A stretch of 64,000 nt of DNA, from positions 4,321,001 through 4,385,000 of the forward strand of contig NZ_FNSY01000001.1 in the NCBI RefSeq assembly GCF_900105515.1, given 5' to 3'. Both the position numbers and the translations under genes were made by a program. Each line of letters starts with the position of its first letter. Positions within the stretch are counted from its first letter, which is position 1. The notes beneath the pieces are model-generated. The model ran no database searches. It was not told the origin of the DNA and worked only from the letters and a program-made list of their open reading frames with translations. This stretch comes from Streptomyces sp. 2131.1 (lineage in GTDB: Bacteria; Actinomycetota; Actinomycetes; Streptomycetales; Streptomycetaceae). This document shows, in pieces, positions 7,796-15,890 of this stretch.

Positions 7796-9457
7796 ATGTC
7801 AGGACCCCGCCCCGTACGGGCGCCGCGCGGTACGGAACTGACCGCCCTGGGATGGCAGCAGGAAGCCGCCCTGCGGATGCTCCAGAACAACCTCGACCCC
7901 GAGGTCGCCGAGCACCCCGACAAGCTCGTCGTCTACGGCGGCACGGGCAAGGCGGCCCGCGACTGGCGCTCCTTCGACGCGATGGTCCGCACGCTGCGCA
8001 CGCTCAAGCAGGACGAGACGATGCTCGTCCAGTCCGGGCGGCCGGTCGGCGTCATGCAGACCCACGAGTGGGCGCCCCGGGTCCTGATCGCCAACTCCAA
8101 CCTGGTCGGCGACTGGGCGAACTGGGAGGAGTTCCGCCGCCTGGAGGCGCTCGGGCTCACCATGTACGGCCAGATGACCGCCGGTTCATGGATCTACATC
8201 GGCACGCAGGGCATCCTCCAGGGCACCTACGAGACCTTCGCCGCCGTCGCCGCGAAGAAGTTCGGCGGCTCGCTGGCCGGGACGATCACCCTGACCGCCG
8301 GACTCGGCGGCATGGGCGGCGCCCAGCCGCTCGCGGTGACCATGAACGACGGCGTCGCGATCTGCGTCGACTGCGACCCGCGCGCCATCGAGCGCCGCAT
8401 CGAGCACCGCTACCTCGACGTGAGGGCCGACAGCCTGGAGCACGCGCTCCAGCTCGCCGTCGAGGCCCGGGACGCCCGCCGCCCGCTCTCCATCGGCCTC
8501 CTCGGCAACGCGGCGGAACTGCTGCCGCGGATGCTCGCCGAGGGCGCCCCGGTCGACATCGTCACCGACCAGACCAGCGCGCACGACCCGCTGGCCTACC
8601 TTCCGCTCGGCGTCGACTTCGACGACATGGCCGGCCTCGCCGCCGAGAAGCCCGCCGACTTCACCCAGCGGGCCCGCGAATCGATGGCCCGGCACGTCGA
8701 GGCGATGGTCGGCTTCATGGACGCCGGCGCGGAGGTCTTCGACTACGGCAACTCGATCCGGGGCGAGGCCCAGCTCGCCGGGTACGAGCGCGCCTTCGAC
8801 TTCCCCGGCTTCGTACCGGCGTACATCCGGCCGCTGTTCTGCGAGGGCAAGGGCCCGTTCCGCTGGGCGGCCCTGTCCGGCGAGGCGTCCGACATCCACA
8901 AGACGGACAAGGCCCTGCTCGAACTCTTCCCGGAGAACGAGTCCCTGCACCGCTGGATCAAAATGGCCGGCGAGCGCGTCCACTTCCAGGGGCTGCCCGC
9001 CCGCATCTGCTGGCTCGGCTACGGCGAGCGCGACCGGGCCGGCGAGCGCTTCAACGACATGGTGGCGAGCGGCGAACTGGCGGCGCCGCTGGCGATCGGG
9101 CGCGACCACCTGGACTGCGGGTCCGTGGCGTCCCCGTACCGCGAGACCGAGGCCATGCTCGACGGCTCCGACGCGATCGCCGACTGGCCGCTGCTGAACG
9201 CCATGGTCAACGTCGCGTCGGGCGCCTCCTGGGTCTCTCTCCACCACGGCGGCGGGGTCGGCATGGGCCGCTCCATCCACGCCGGGCAGGTGACCGTCGC
9301 CGACGGGACGCCGCTGGCCGGCGAGAAGATCCGGCGGGTGCTGACGAACGACCCGGGCATGGGGGTGATCCGGCACGTGGACGCGGGGTACGAGGCCGCG
9401 GACGCGGTGGCTGCGGACAAGGGTGTGCGGGTGCCGATGAGGGAGGACGGGGCGTGA
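7796..9457 (+). CDS. hutU: urocanate hydratase
   Basis: A 553-residue urocanase, which converts urocanate to 4-imidazolone-5-propionate with tightly bound NAD. YGGTGKAARDW (residues 47-57) and GTITLTAGLGGMGGAQPLAV (about 162-181) are the family's NAD-binding and glycine-rich blocks. GLPARICWLGYGERD near 400 holds the conserved active-site cysteine region. Length is standard. GAGGAGG lies about seven bases before the ATG. It heads a four-gene operon, and its stop codon shares a base with the next start (TGATG). Expression is probably set by the inverted repeats at 7730-7776. Histidine ammonia-lyase is not in this window. Confidence 0.96.
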   Translation: MSGPRPVRAPRGTELTALGWQQEAALRMLQNNLDPEVAEHPDKLVVYGGTGKAARDWRSFDAMVRTLRTLKQDETMLVQSGRPVGVMQTHEWAPRVLIANSNLVGDWANWEEFRRLEALGLTMYGQMTAGSWIYIGTQGILQGTYETFAAVAAKKFGGSLAGTITLTAGLGGMGGAQPLAVTMNDGVAICVDCDPRAIERRIEHRYLDVRADSLEHALQLAVEARDARRPLSIGLLGNAAELLPRMLAEGAPVDIVTDQTSAHDPLAYLPLGVDFDDMAGLAAEKPADFTQRARESMARHVEAMVGFMDAGAEVFDYGNSIRGEAQLAGYERAFDFPGFVPAYIRPLFCEGKGPFRWAALSGEASDIHKTDKALLELFPENESLHRWIKMAGERVHFQGLPARICWLGYGERDRAGERFNDMVASGELAAPLAIGRDHLDCGSVASPYRETEAMLDGSDAIADWPLLNAMVNVASGASWVSLHHGGGVGMGRSIHAGQVTVADGTPLAGEKIRRVLTNDPGMGVIRHVDAGYEAADAVAADKGVRVPMREDGA

Positions 9458-10812
9458 TGCGTCCGGATGCGCCGGGGGACGGTGCGGGGGCGTTGCCGGG
9501 TGCGGGTTCCGTTGTGCCCGCCCTCCCCCACAGCCCTGAAGGCGTGGGAGGTACCCCCCTCGCCCTGCGGAACGATCGCCCACAACCAGGCTTCCAGGCC
9601 ATGTGGGCCGAGCTGGCTCCCATCGGGCGGCACCGCGACAGCGGGGGATACCGGCGGTACGCGTGGACCGGGGCCGACGGCGATTGCCGGGACTGGTTCC
9701 GGGCGCAGGCCGAGGCGCGCGGGCTGACCCTGGAGACCGACCGGAACGGGAACCAGTGGGCCTGGCTCGGGGATCCGCTCGCCGGGGACGCCGTCGTCAC
9801 CGGGTCGCACCTCGACTCCGTGCCGGACGGCGGCGCCTTCGACGGGCCGCTCGGCGTCGTCTCCTCATTCGCCGCGCTCGACGAACTCCGCCGCAGGGGA
9901 GTGGAGTTCACCAAGCCGCTGGCCATCACCAACTTCGGTGACGAGGAGGGCGCCCGCTTCGGCCTCGCCTGCGTCGGCTCCCGGCTCGCCGCCGGGCAGC
10001 TGACCGTCGAGGCCGCGCACCGGCTCCGCGACGCGGAGGGCGTCACCCTGCCGCAGGCCATGGCCGCCGCCGGATACGACCCCGACGCAATCGGGCCCGA
10101 TCCCGAACGGCTCGCCCGGATCGGTGCGTTCGTCGAGCTCCACGTCGAGCAGGGCCGCGCCCTCGACCTCACCGGCGACCCCGTCGGCATCGCCTCCGCG
10201 ATCTGGCCGCACGGGCGCTGGCGGTTCGACTTCCGGGGCGAGGCCAACCACGCGGGCACCACCCGGCTCACCGACCGCCGCGACCCGATGCTCACGTACG
10301 CCGAGACCGTCCTCGCCGCCCGCCGGGAGGCGGAACTCGCGGGCGCCCTCGCCACCTTCGGCAAGATCGCCGTCGAGCCCAACGGGGTCAACGCCATCCC
10401 CTCCCTCGTGCGCGGCTGGCTCGACTCCCGCGCCGCCGACCAGGACACCCTGGACACGGTCGTCGCAGCCGTCGAGCGCGCCGCCCGCGAGCACGCCGAG
10501 CGGGCCGGCATCGACCTCGACGTCGTACGCGAGTCCTTCACGCCCGTGGTCGAGTTCCAGCACGCCCTGCGCGACGAGCTGTCCACCCTGCTCAAGGGCG
10601 CCGCCCACGGCACCGGCCGCCCGGTCCCCGTACTCGGCACCGGCGCCGGACACGACGCGGGTATTTTGTCCGCTTCGGTCCCGACCGCCATGCTGTTCGT
10701 ACGGAACCCGACCGGGATCTCGCACTCGCCGGCCGAACACGCCGCCGAGGACGACTGCGTGGCCGGGGTCACCGCACTCGCCGACGTACTGGAAGGTCTC
10801 GCGTGCCGCTGA
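9457..10812 (+). CDS. M20 amidohydrolase, allantoate amidohydrolase/N-carbamoylase type, in hut operon
   Basis: A 451-residue member of the M20 allantoate amidohydrolase/N-carbamoyl-amino acid hydrolase family. Metal-site motifs are in order: SHLDSVPDGGAFDGPLG near 115, FGDEEGARFG near 160 and ELHVEQG near 228. The usual family core starts at about MWAELAPIG (base 9601), so the first 48 residues are extra. They include a repeat-encoded stretch described separately. The ATG at 9457 is favoured by GGGAGGA and overlap with hutU; an inner start at 9601 has no ribosome site. Position between hutU and hutF suggests it hydrolyses N-formyl-glutamate, the step HutG would do, but this is inference. Confidence 0.85.
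   Translation: MRPDAPGDGAGALPGAGSVVPALPHSPEGVGGTPLALRNDRPQPGFQAMWAELAPIGRHRDSGGYRRYAWTGADGDCRDWFRAQAEARGLTLETDRNGNQWAWLGDPLAGDAVVTGSHLDSVPDGGAFDGPLGVVSSFAALDELRRRGVEFTKPLAITNFGDEEGARFGLACVGSRLAAGQLTVEAAHRLRDAEGVTLPQAMAAAGYDPDAIGPDPERLARIGAFVELHVEQGRALDLTGDPVGIASAIWPHGRWRFDFRGEANHAGTTRLTDRRDPMLTYAETVLAARREAELAGALATFGKIAVEPNGVNAIPSLVRGWLDSRAADQDTLDTVVAAVERAAREHAERAGIDLDVVRESFTPVVEFQHALRDELSTLLKGAAHGTGRPVPVLGTGAGHDAGILSASVPTAMLFVRNPTGISHSPAEHAAEDDCVAGVTALADVLEGLACR
9521..9559 (+). repeat. palindromic repeat inside the M20 gene
   Basis: CCCTCCCCCAC (9521-9531) faces GTGGGAGG (9544-9551) across AGCCCTGAAGGC, followed by TACCCCCC. This resembles a hairpin element often seen between Streptomyces genes. 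Here it is in frame within the extended N-terminus and encodes a stretch close to PHSPEGVGGTP. It is either a coding insertion or a sign that translation really begins downstream. Confidence 0.5.
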
Positions 10813-12188
10813 CGACGCAGGCGACGGGCGCGCCCGTCACCGAGACGTACTGGCTGTCCCACGCCTGGCTCGGCACCCATGTCGAGCCGGGCGTCGCCCT
10901 GGACGTGTCCGACGGGCTGATCGCCCGCGTCCGCACCGGCGTGGACACCCCGCCGCCCGGCGCGACCGCGCTGCGCGGGTTCACCCTGCCCGGCCTGGCC
11001 AACACCCACTCGCACGCCTTCCACCGCGCCCTGCGCTCCACCGTCCAGGTCGGCTCGGGCACCTTCTGGACCTGGCGCGAGACCATGTACCAGGTCGCCT
11101 CCCGGCTCACCCCGGACACCTACTACGCGCTGGCCCGCGCGGTGTACGCGGAGATGGCGCTCGCCGGGATCACCGCGGTCGGCGAATTCCACTATCTGCA
11201 CCACGGGCCCGGCGGCACCCCCTACGACAACCCGAACGCCATGGGCGAGGCCCTGATCGCGGCCGCCCGCGCGGCCGGCATCCGCATCACCCTGCTCGAC
11301 ACCGCCTACCTCTCCGCCGGATTCGGCTCCGGGCCCGCCGACTACCGTGAACCCGACCGGCACCAGGCCCGCTTCAGCGACGGCACCGCCGACGCCTGGG
11401 CCGAACGCGCCGCCCTCCTCAAGGGCGACGACCACACGCTCATCGGCGCCGCCGTCCACTCCGTACGGGCGGTCCCGGCGGACCAGCTGTCCACCGTCGC
11501 CCGCTGGGCCGAGGAACGGCGGGCACCCCTGCACGTCCACCTCTCCGAGCAGACCGCCGAGAACGACGCCTGCCTCGCCGCGCACGGGCGCACCCCCACC
11601 CGGCTCCTCGCCGACCACGGCGTCCTCGGACCCCGCACCACCGGCGTCCACAACACCCACCTCACCGACGAGGACATCGCCCTCATCGGCTCGACGTCCA
11701 CCGGCACCTGCATGTGCCCGACCACCGAACGCGACCTCGCCGACGGCATCGGCCCCGCGGCAGCCCTCCAGCGCGCCGGCTCCCCGCTCTCGCTGGGCAG
11801 CGACAGCCACGCGGTGATCGACCTCTTCGAGGAGGCCCGCGCGATGGAGCTGGACGAACGGCTGCGCACCCGCGGGCGCGGCCACTGGACGGCCGCCGCC
11901 CTGCTGCGCGCCGCCTCCGCCGACGGGCACGCCGCGCTCGGCCGCCCCGGCGCGGGCGTCCTCGAAGCGGGCGCCCCCGCCGACCTGGTGACCGTGGCCC
12001 TGGACTCCGTCAGGACAGCCGGGCCCGTGCCGCGGCTGGCAGCGGAGACGGCGGTATTCGCCGCCTCCGCGGCCGACGTCCGCCACACGGTGGTGGCGGG
12101 GCGCCACCTCGTACGCGACGGGCGGCACACCCTGGTCGACGACGTCCCGCACGCGCTCGCCCAGGCCATCGGTGCGCTGCGTCCCTGA
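10803..12188 (+). CDS. hutF: formimidoylglutamate deiminase
   Basis: A 461-residue metal-dependent amidohydrolase. NTHSHAFHR (about residues 65-73) is the HxH metal motif at the end of strand 1. A His in HVHLSEQ near 245, and SLGSDSHAVIDLFEEAR near 335 with the metal Asp, complete the barrel site. The family converts N-formimino-L-glutamate to N-formyl-L-glutamate and ammonia. The GTG at 10803 overlaps the upstream stop by ten bases. Its presence means the pathway runs through formylglutamate rather than direct formimino hydrolysis. It lies between the M20 hydrolase and hutI, as in other Streptomyces hut clusters. Confidence 0.92.
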   Translation: MPLTTQATGAPVTETYWLSHAWLGTHVEPGVALDVSDGLIARVRTGVDTPPPGATALRGFTLPGLANTHSHAFHRALRSTVQVGSGTFWTWRETMYQVASRLTPDTYYALARAVYAEMALAGITAVGEFHYLHHGPGGTPYDNPNAMGEALIAAARAAGIRITLLDTAYLSAGFGSGPADYREPDRHQARFSDGTADAWAERAALLKGDDHTLIGAAVHSVRAVPADQLSTVARWAEERRAPLHVHLSEQTAENDACLAAHGRTPTRLLADHGVLGPRTTGVHNTHLTDEDIALIGSTSTGTCMCPTTERDLADGIGPAAALQRAGSPLSLGSDSHAVIDLFEEARAMELDERLRTRGRGHWTAAALLRAASADGHAALGRPGAGVLEAGAPADLVTVALDSVRTAGPVPRLAAETAVFAASAADVRHTVVAGRHLVRDGRHTLVDDVPHALAQAIGALRP

Positions 12189-12241
12189 GCGGCAACCCGG
12201 CGACCACCCCCCGGCTCCCACACAAGGAGAGCAGTCCCCCG

Positions 12242-13413
12242 ATGACGACGACCGCCATCACCCACATCTCCGCACTCGTCACCAACGACCCCTCCCTCGG
12301 CGACTCCTCCCCCTCGGGCTGATCCAGGACGCGGCCGTCGTCATCGAGGGCGACCGCGTCGTCTGGACCGGTGAGTCGAGCAAAGCACCCGCCACCGACA
12401 ACGCCGTCGACGCGGGCGGCCGGGCCGTGATCCCCGGCTTCGTCGACTCGCACTCGCACCTGGTCTTCGCGGGTGACCGCACCCAGGAGTTCAACGCCCG
12501 GATGTCCGGCCGCGCCTACAGCGCGGGCGGCATCCGCACCACCGTCGCCGCCACCCGCGCCGCGACCGACGAGCAGCTCTCCGCCAACGTCGCCCGCTAC
12601 CTCGCCGAGGCGCTGCGCCAGGGCACCACCACCTTCGAGACCAAGTCCGGCTACGGCCTCACCGTCGAGGACGAGGCCCGCGCGCTGCGCGTCGCCGCCC
12701 GCCACACCGACGAGGTCACCTTCCTGGGCGCCCACATCGTCTCCCCGGACTACGCCGACGACCCGGCCGGCTACGTGGACCTGGTAACCGGGCCGATGCT
12801 CGACGCCTGCGCCCCGTACGCCCGCTGGATCGACGTCTTCTGCGAGCGCGGTGCCTTCGACGGCGACCAGGCCCGCACGATCCTCACCGCGGGCCGCGCC
12901 AGGGGCCTGCACCCCCGGGTGCACGCCAACCAGCTCGGCCACGGGCCCGGCGTCCAGCTCGCCGTGGAGCTCGACGCAGCCTCCGCCGACCACTGCACCC
13001 ATCTGACCGACGCGGACGTGGACGCGCTGTCCCAGTCGGCCACCGTGGCCACCCTGCTGCCGGGTGCGGAGTTCTCCACCCGGGCCGCCTGGCCGGACGC
13101 CCGCCGGCTGCTCGACGCGGGCGCCACCGTCGCGCTCTCCACGGACTGCAACCCGGGCTCCTCGTTCACCTCGTCCCTGCCGTTCTGCATCGCCCTCGCC
13201 GTCCGCGACATGGGCATGACCCCGGACGAGGCCCTCTGGTCCGCCACGGCGGGCGGCGCCGCGGCCCTGCGCCGCGACGACATCGGCCGCCTGACCCCGG
13301 GCGCCCGCGCCGACCTGGTGGTCCTGGACGCGCCCAGCCACGTCCACCTCGCGTACCGGCCGGGCGTGCCGCTGGTCCACGAGGTGTGGCGCGCCGGCGC
13401 ACGCGTGGCCTGA
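12242..13413 (+). pseudogene. hutI: imidazolonepropionase, frameshifted near the N-terminus
   Basis: This gene should encode a ~390-residue amidohydrolase that opens 4-imidazolone-5-propionate to formimino-glutamate. Reading from ATG 12242 gives MTTTAITHISALVTNDPSLG, then stops at 12320-12322. The rest of the protein is intact one frame over, from PLGLIQDAA onward. It holds DSHSHLVFAGDR (HxH), HANQLGHG and STDCNPGSS. Adding one C to the five-C run at 12309-12313 restores a single frame. AAGGAGA precedes the ATG. The loss may be a sequencing error, a real mutation or, less likely, a slip site. If real, the pathway is blocked after urocanase. Confidence 0.88.
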
Positions 13414-13437
13414 CCGCCGGAAGGGCCCGGAACGCGG

Positions 13438-13467
13438 AAGGACCTGCCCCGTCCGGGGCAGGTCCTT
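13438..13467 (+). terminator. terminator of the hut operon
   Basis: AAGGACCTGCCCC (13438-13450) pairs perfectly with GGGGCAGGTCCTT (13455-13467) around a GTCC tetraloop, and a T follows. It lies 25 bp after the hutI stop. Confidence 0.85.
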
Positions 13468-13474
13468 TCCGGTT

Positions 13475-13497
13475 CGTCCGCGCGCGGGGCGCGGACG
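13475..13497 (-). terminator. terminator of sigI
   Basis: CGTCCGCGC (13475-13483) pairs with GCGCGGACG (13489-13497) around a five-base loop. It is four bases beyond the sigI stop codon on the minus strand and separate from the hut hairpin, so the two convergent units each have their own stop signal. Confidence 0.6.
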
Positions 13498-13501
13498 CGT
13501 C

Positions 13502-14398
13502 TCACTCGTCCAGCGTCAGACCCTTGCGCAGCTTGACCAGGGTGCGTGAGAGGAGGCGCGACACGTGCATCTGGGAGATGCCCAGCTCCTCGCCGATCTC
13601 CGACTGCGTCATGTTGGCGACGAACCGCAGCGAGAGGATCTGGCGGTCGCGGCCCGGCAGCGAGGCGATGAGCGGCTTCAGGGACGCGACGTACTCGATG
13701 CCTTCGAGCCCGTGGTCCTCGTAGCCGATCCGGTCGGCCAGCGCGCCCTCGTGCTCGTCCTCCTCGGGCTTGGCGTCGAGCGAGCTCGCGGTGTACGCGT
13801 TGCTCGCGGCCATGCCCTCCACGACCTCGTCACTGGTCAGGCCGAGGCGGTCGGCGAGCTCGCCCACGGTGGGCGCCCGGTCGAGCTGCTGGGCGAGCTC
13901 GTCGCCCGCCTTGGCCAGGTCGAGCCGCAGCTCCTGAAGGCGGCGCGGGACGCGCACGGACCAGCTGGTGTCGCGGAAGAAGCGCTTGATCTCACCGACG
14001 ATGGTCGGCATCGCGAAGGTCGGGAACTCGACGCCCCGGCTGAGCTCGAAGCGGTCGATCGCCTTGATCAGGCCGATCGTGCCGACCTGGACGATGTCCT
14101 CCATCGGCTCGCTGCGGGAGCGGAAGCGGGACGCGGCGAACTTGACCAGGGCCAGGTTCAGCTCGACGAGCGTGTTGCGTACGTAGGAGTACTCCGGCGT
14201 GCCCTCTTCCAGGGCCTCCAGCCGGGCGAAGAGCGTCTTCGACAGGGCCCTGGCGTCCAGCGCCCCCACCTCGGTGTAGGGCGGGATCTCGGGAAGCCCC
14301 TCAAGTCCGTCGAGCGCATCGGTGTGTGATTCGGTCAGTCCCTGAGGACATGCCGACGGCGCGTACGGGGTACGCGGTACGTCGAGCCGGGGTGACAT
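13502..14398 (-). CDS. sigI: SigB/SigF-family RNA polymerase sigma factor, SigI-like
   Basis: A 298-residue group 3 (stress/sporulation) sigma factor. Region 2 spans LVELNLALVKFAASRFRSRS to EFPTFAMPTIVGEIKRFFRD. Region 3 has RVPRRLQELRLDL, and region 4 ends in SQMHVSRLLSRTLVKLR with its helix-turn-helix. GGAGGAG lies before ATG 14398. The divergent neighbours are an anti-sigma antagonist and an anti-sigma kinase. In S. coelicolor the equivalent set is SigI with PrsI and ArsI, a partner-switching module linked to osmotic stress; that is prior knowledge. Naming by context is reasonably safe, but SigB paralogues are many in this genus. Confidence 0.88.
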   Translation of the reverse strand: MSPRLDVPRTPYAPSACPQGLTESHTDALDGLEGLPEIPPYTEVGALDARALSKTLFARLEALEEGTPEYSYVRNTLVELNLALVKFAASRFRSRSEPMEDIVQVGTIGLIKAIDRFELSRGVEFPTFAMPTIVGEIKRFFRDTSWSVRVPRRLQELRLDLAKAGDELAQQLDRAPTVGELADRLGLTSDEVVEGMAASNAYTASSLDAKPEEDEHEGALADRIGYEDHGLEGIEYVASLKPLIASLPGRDRQILSLRFVANMTQSEIGEELGISQMHVSRLLSRTLVKLRKGLTLDE

Positions 14399-14498
14399 GG
14401 GTCTCCTCCATCGTTCTCGGCATATGGCTGCCGATGCCCATACGTGTTCCTGCGGTGAAGCGGCGCCTCCGAAGCCGGTCGTGTTTTTTGGGGTCCCT

Positions 14499-14524
14499 CT
14501 ACCCTTACCCGCTCCCCATGACTC
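14499..14524 (-). promoter_or_regulatory. possible SigB-class promoter for sigI
   Basis: On the minus strand GAGT (14524-14521) is followed after 16 bases by GGGTAG (14504-14499). The SigB-family consensus in Streptomyces is roughly GNNT-N14-16-GGGTAC/T. It lies about 100 bp before the sigI ATG and would allow autoregulation or cross-talk with other stress sigma factors. The last base of the -10 deviates, so this is only a candidate. Confidence 0.35.
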
Positions 14525-14684
14525 GTTACAACCTCCAATTGCCCGTATATGTCCGCTTTGTTGAGGTCTCTGGCTACCGCGTGGCGCAGGGAACGCGTAC
14601 TGTTCCAAGAACATCAGTGACAGCTGGGCACGCACCCGCACGTGCGGTGATGCGGACAGTGACGAGCGGTGAAGAGGGACGGGC

Positions 14685-15053
14685 ATGGACCGCGGGACGG
14701 TCGGCAGTGCGAACCGGGGTCGGCTTCAGGTCGAGGCCCGGACCGAGGGGCGCAGCGAGGTGGTGACGCCGATCGGTGAGCTCGATCACCACACGGCGGA
14801 TCTGCTGCGCGAGCCGCTGGAGAGCGCGGTCGACCAGGGGCGTGCGCGCCTGGTGGTCGACTGCTCACGACTCGACTTCTGTGATTCCACCGGGCTGAAC
14901 GTGCTGCTCGGTGCACGGCTGAAGGCCGAGGAAGCCGGGGGAGGGGTTCATCTGGCCGCGATGCAACCGGTGGTGGCGCGCGTCTTCGAGATCACGGGCG
15001 CGGAGGCGGTGTTCACCGTCCACGCCACGCTCGCCGAGGCCCTGGAGACCTGA
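14685..15053 (+). CDS. arsI: STAS-domain anti-sigma factor antagonist
   Basis: A 122-residue SpoIIAA/RsbV-like protein. The STAS signature FCDSTGLNVLLGA (about residues 65-77) includes the Ser phosphorylated by the cognate kinase. The domain runs from VVTPIGELDHHTADLL to the end. In its unphosphorylated form such a protein binds the anti-sigma factor and releases the sigma factor. GAGGGACGGGC lies just before the ATG. It diverges from sigI across 286 bp and is followed by the anti-sigma gene 244 bp downstream, so the two may have separate promoters. Confidence 0.88.
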   Translation: MDRGTVGSANRGRLQVEARTEGRSEVVTPIGELDHHTADLLREPLESAVDQGRARLVVDCSRLDFCDSTGLNVLLGARLKAEEAGGGVHLAAMQPVVARVFEITGAEAVFTVHATLAEALET

Positions 15054-15297
15054 CCCGGACGGCGCGCCGGCATTCCGGACGCCCCGTCCGTCGCGTGAGT
15101 TACGCGATCCGCGAAGGCGTAGGGGGTGTCGTACCCGTTCGGCCGGGCAGGAGATCTTCCGGCGAGCCCGGGCGGCCTGGCCCTCCGTGCCTGTGCGGTT
15201 CCTGTATCAGTGTCCGTATGGGTATTCGTACTCGTATCTGTTCAATAGTTCGCATCTGTCCAATGGCGACATGGTGAATCGGTGAGGTGAAGCGCTG

Positions 15298-15807
15298 ATG
15301 AGCACCACCCGGCAGCATCCGCCGGGCGACCTCGGCCGCGAGCCGGAGGGCGCGGGCGTTTCTTCCGCCGAGCCCGTCCGGCCCGCCGAGGCCGCCGACC
15401 GGCAGTGGCGCACGCTGTCGTTGCGGGAGGCCACCGGCATCGTGCCGACGGCCCGTGATTTCGCCCGCCAGGCGCTCCACGACTGGGGCTGGCTCCCCGC
15501 GGCCGGCGCCGACCGCCGCGCCGCCGCGGAGGACGTCCTGCTGGTCGTGTCCGAGCTGGTCACCAACGCGTGCCTGCACGCGGACGGGCCCGACGAGCTC
15601 CGGATCGCCCACAGCTCCAAGGTGCTGCGCGTGGAGGTCACCGACGGCGGTGCGGGCCAGCCCGCGCCGCGTACGCCGCACCGGGCCGGGCGGCCCGGCG
15701 GGCACGGGATGTTCATCGTGCAGCGGCTCTGCCTGGACTGGGGAGTCGTACGGGTCCCCGGCGAGCCCGGCAAGACCGTCTGGGCGGAGCTGGCCGCTCC
15801 GGCGTAA
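15298..15807 (+). CDS. prsI: HATPase anti-sigma factor (RsbW-like)
   Basis: A 169-residue RsbW/SpoIIAB-like serine kinase. The N-box is VVSELVTNACLHA (about residues 83-95), VEVTDGGAG is the G1 region, and GGHGMFIV near 140 is the G2 box of the GHKL ATPase fold. Residues 1-40 are a Pro/Glu-rich, probably disordered extension. It should bind SigI and phosphorylate the STAS partner. GTGAGGTGAAG precedes the ATG. The 244 bp before it include an unusually AT-rich stretch near 15200-15290 where a promoter may lie. Prior work on S. coelicolor names this component PrsI. Confidence 0.85.
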   Translation: MSTTRQHPPGDLGREPEGAGVSSAEPVRPAEAADRQWRTLSLREATGIVPTARDFARQALHDWGWLPAAGADRRAAAEDVLLVVSELVTNACLHADGPDELRIAHSSKVLRVEVTDGGAGQPAPRTPHRAGRPGGHGMFIVQRLCLDWGVVRVPGEPGKTVWAELAAPA

Positions 15808-15827
15808 CGACGCGGCAGAAGGCATAC

Positions 15828-15871
15828 GGAAGGGGCCGCCGCACCGAGTGATCGGTGCGGCGGCCCCTTCC
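15828..15871. terminator. 20-bp-stem bidirectional terminator
   Basis: Bases 15828-15847 pair perfectly with 15852-15871 around a GTGA tetraloop; the stem opens with GGAAGGGGCC. It lies between the convergent anti-sigma and POT transporter genes. It is one of the strongest hairpins in the window. Confidence 0.9.
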
Positions 15872-15890
15872 CGCGCGGGTGGCTGCCGGA

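Noticed and set aside
9207..12221. Leftward open frame of about 1000 codons across the hut genes
   Set aside because: It runs across two well-supported hut operon genes and the end of a third, and shows no known motif.
12305..12322. Programmed -1 frameshift in hutI
   Set aside because: The CCC codon could slip on the C run, but there is no downstream structure or conserved need for two products. A similar one-base loss in the RDD gene makes error more likely.
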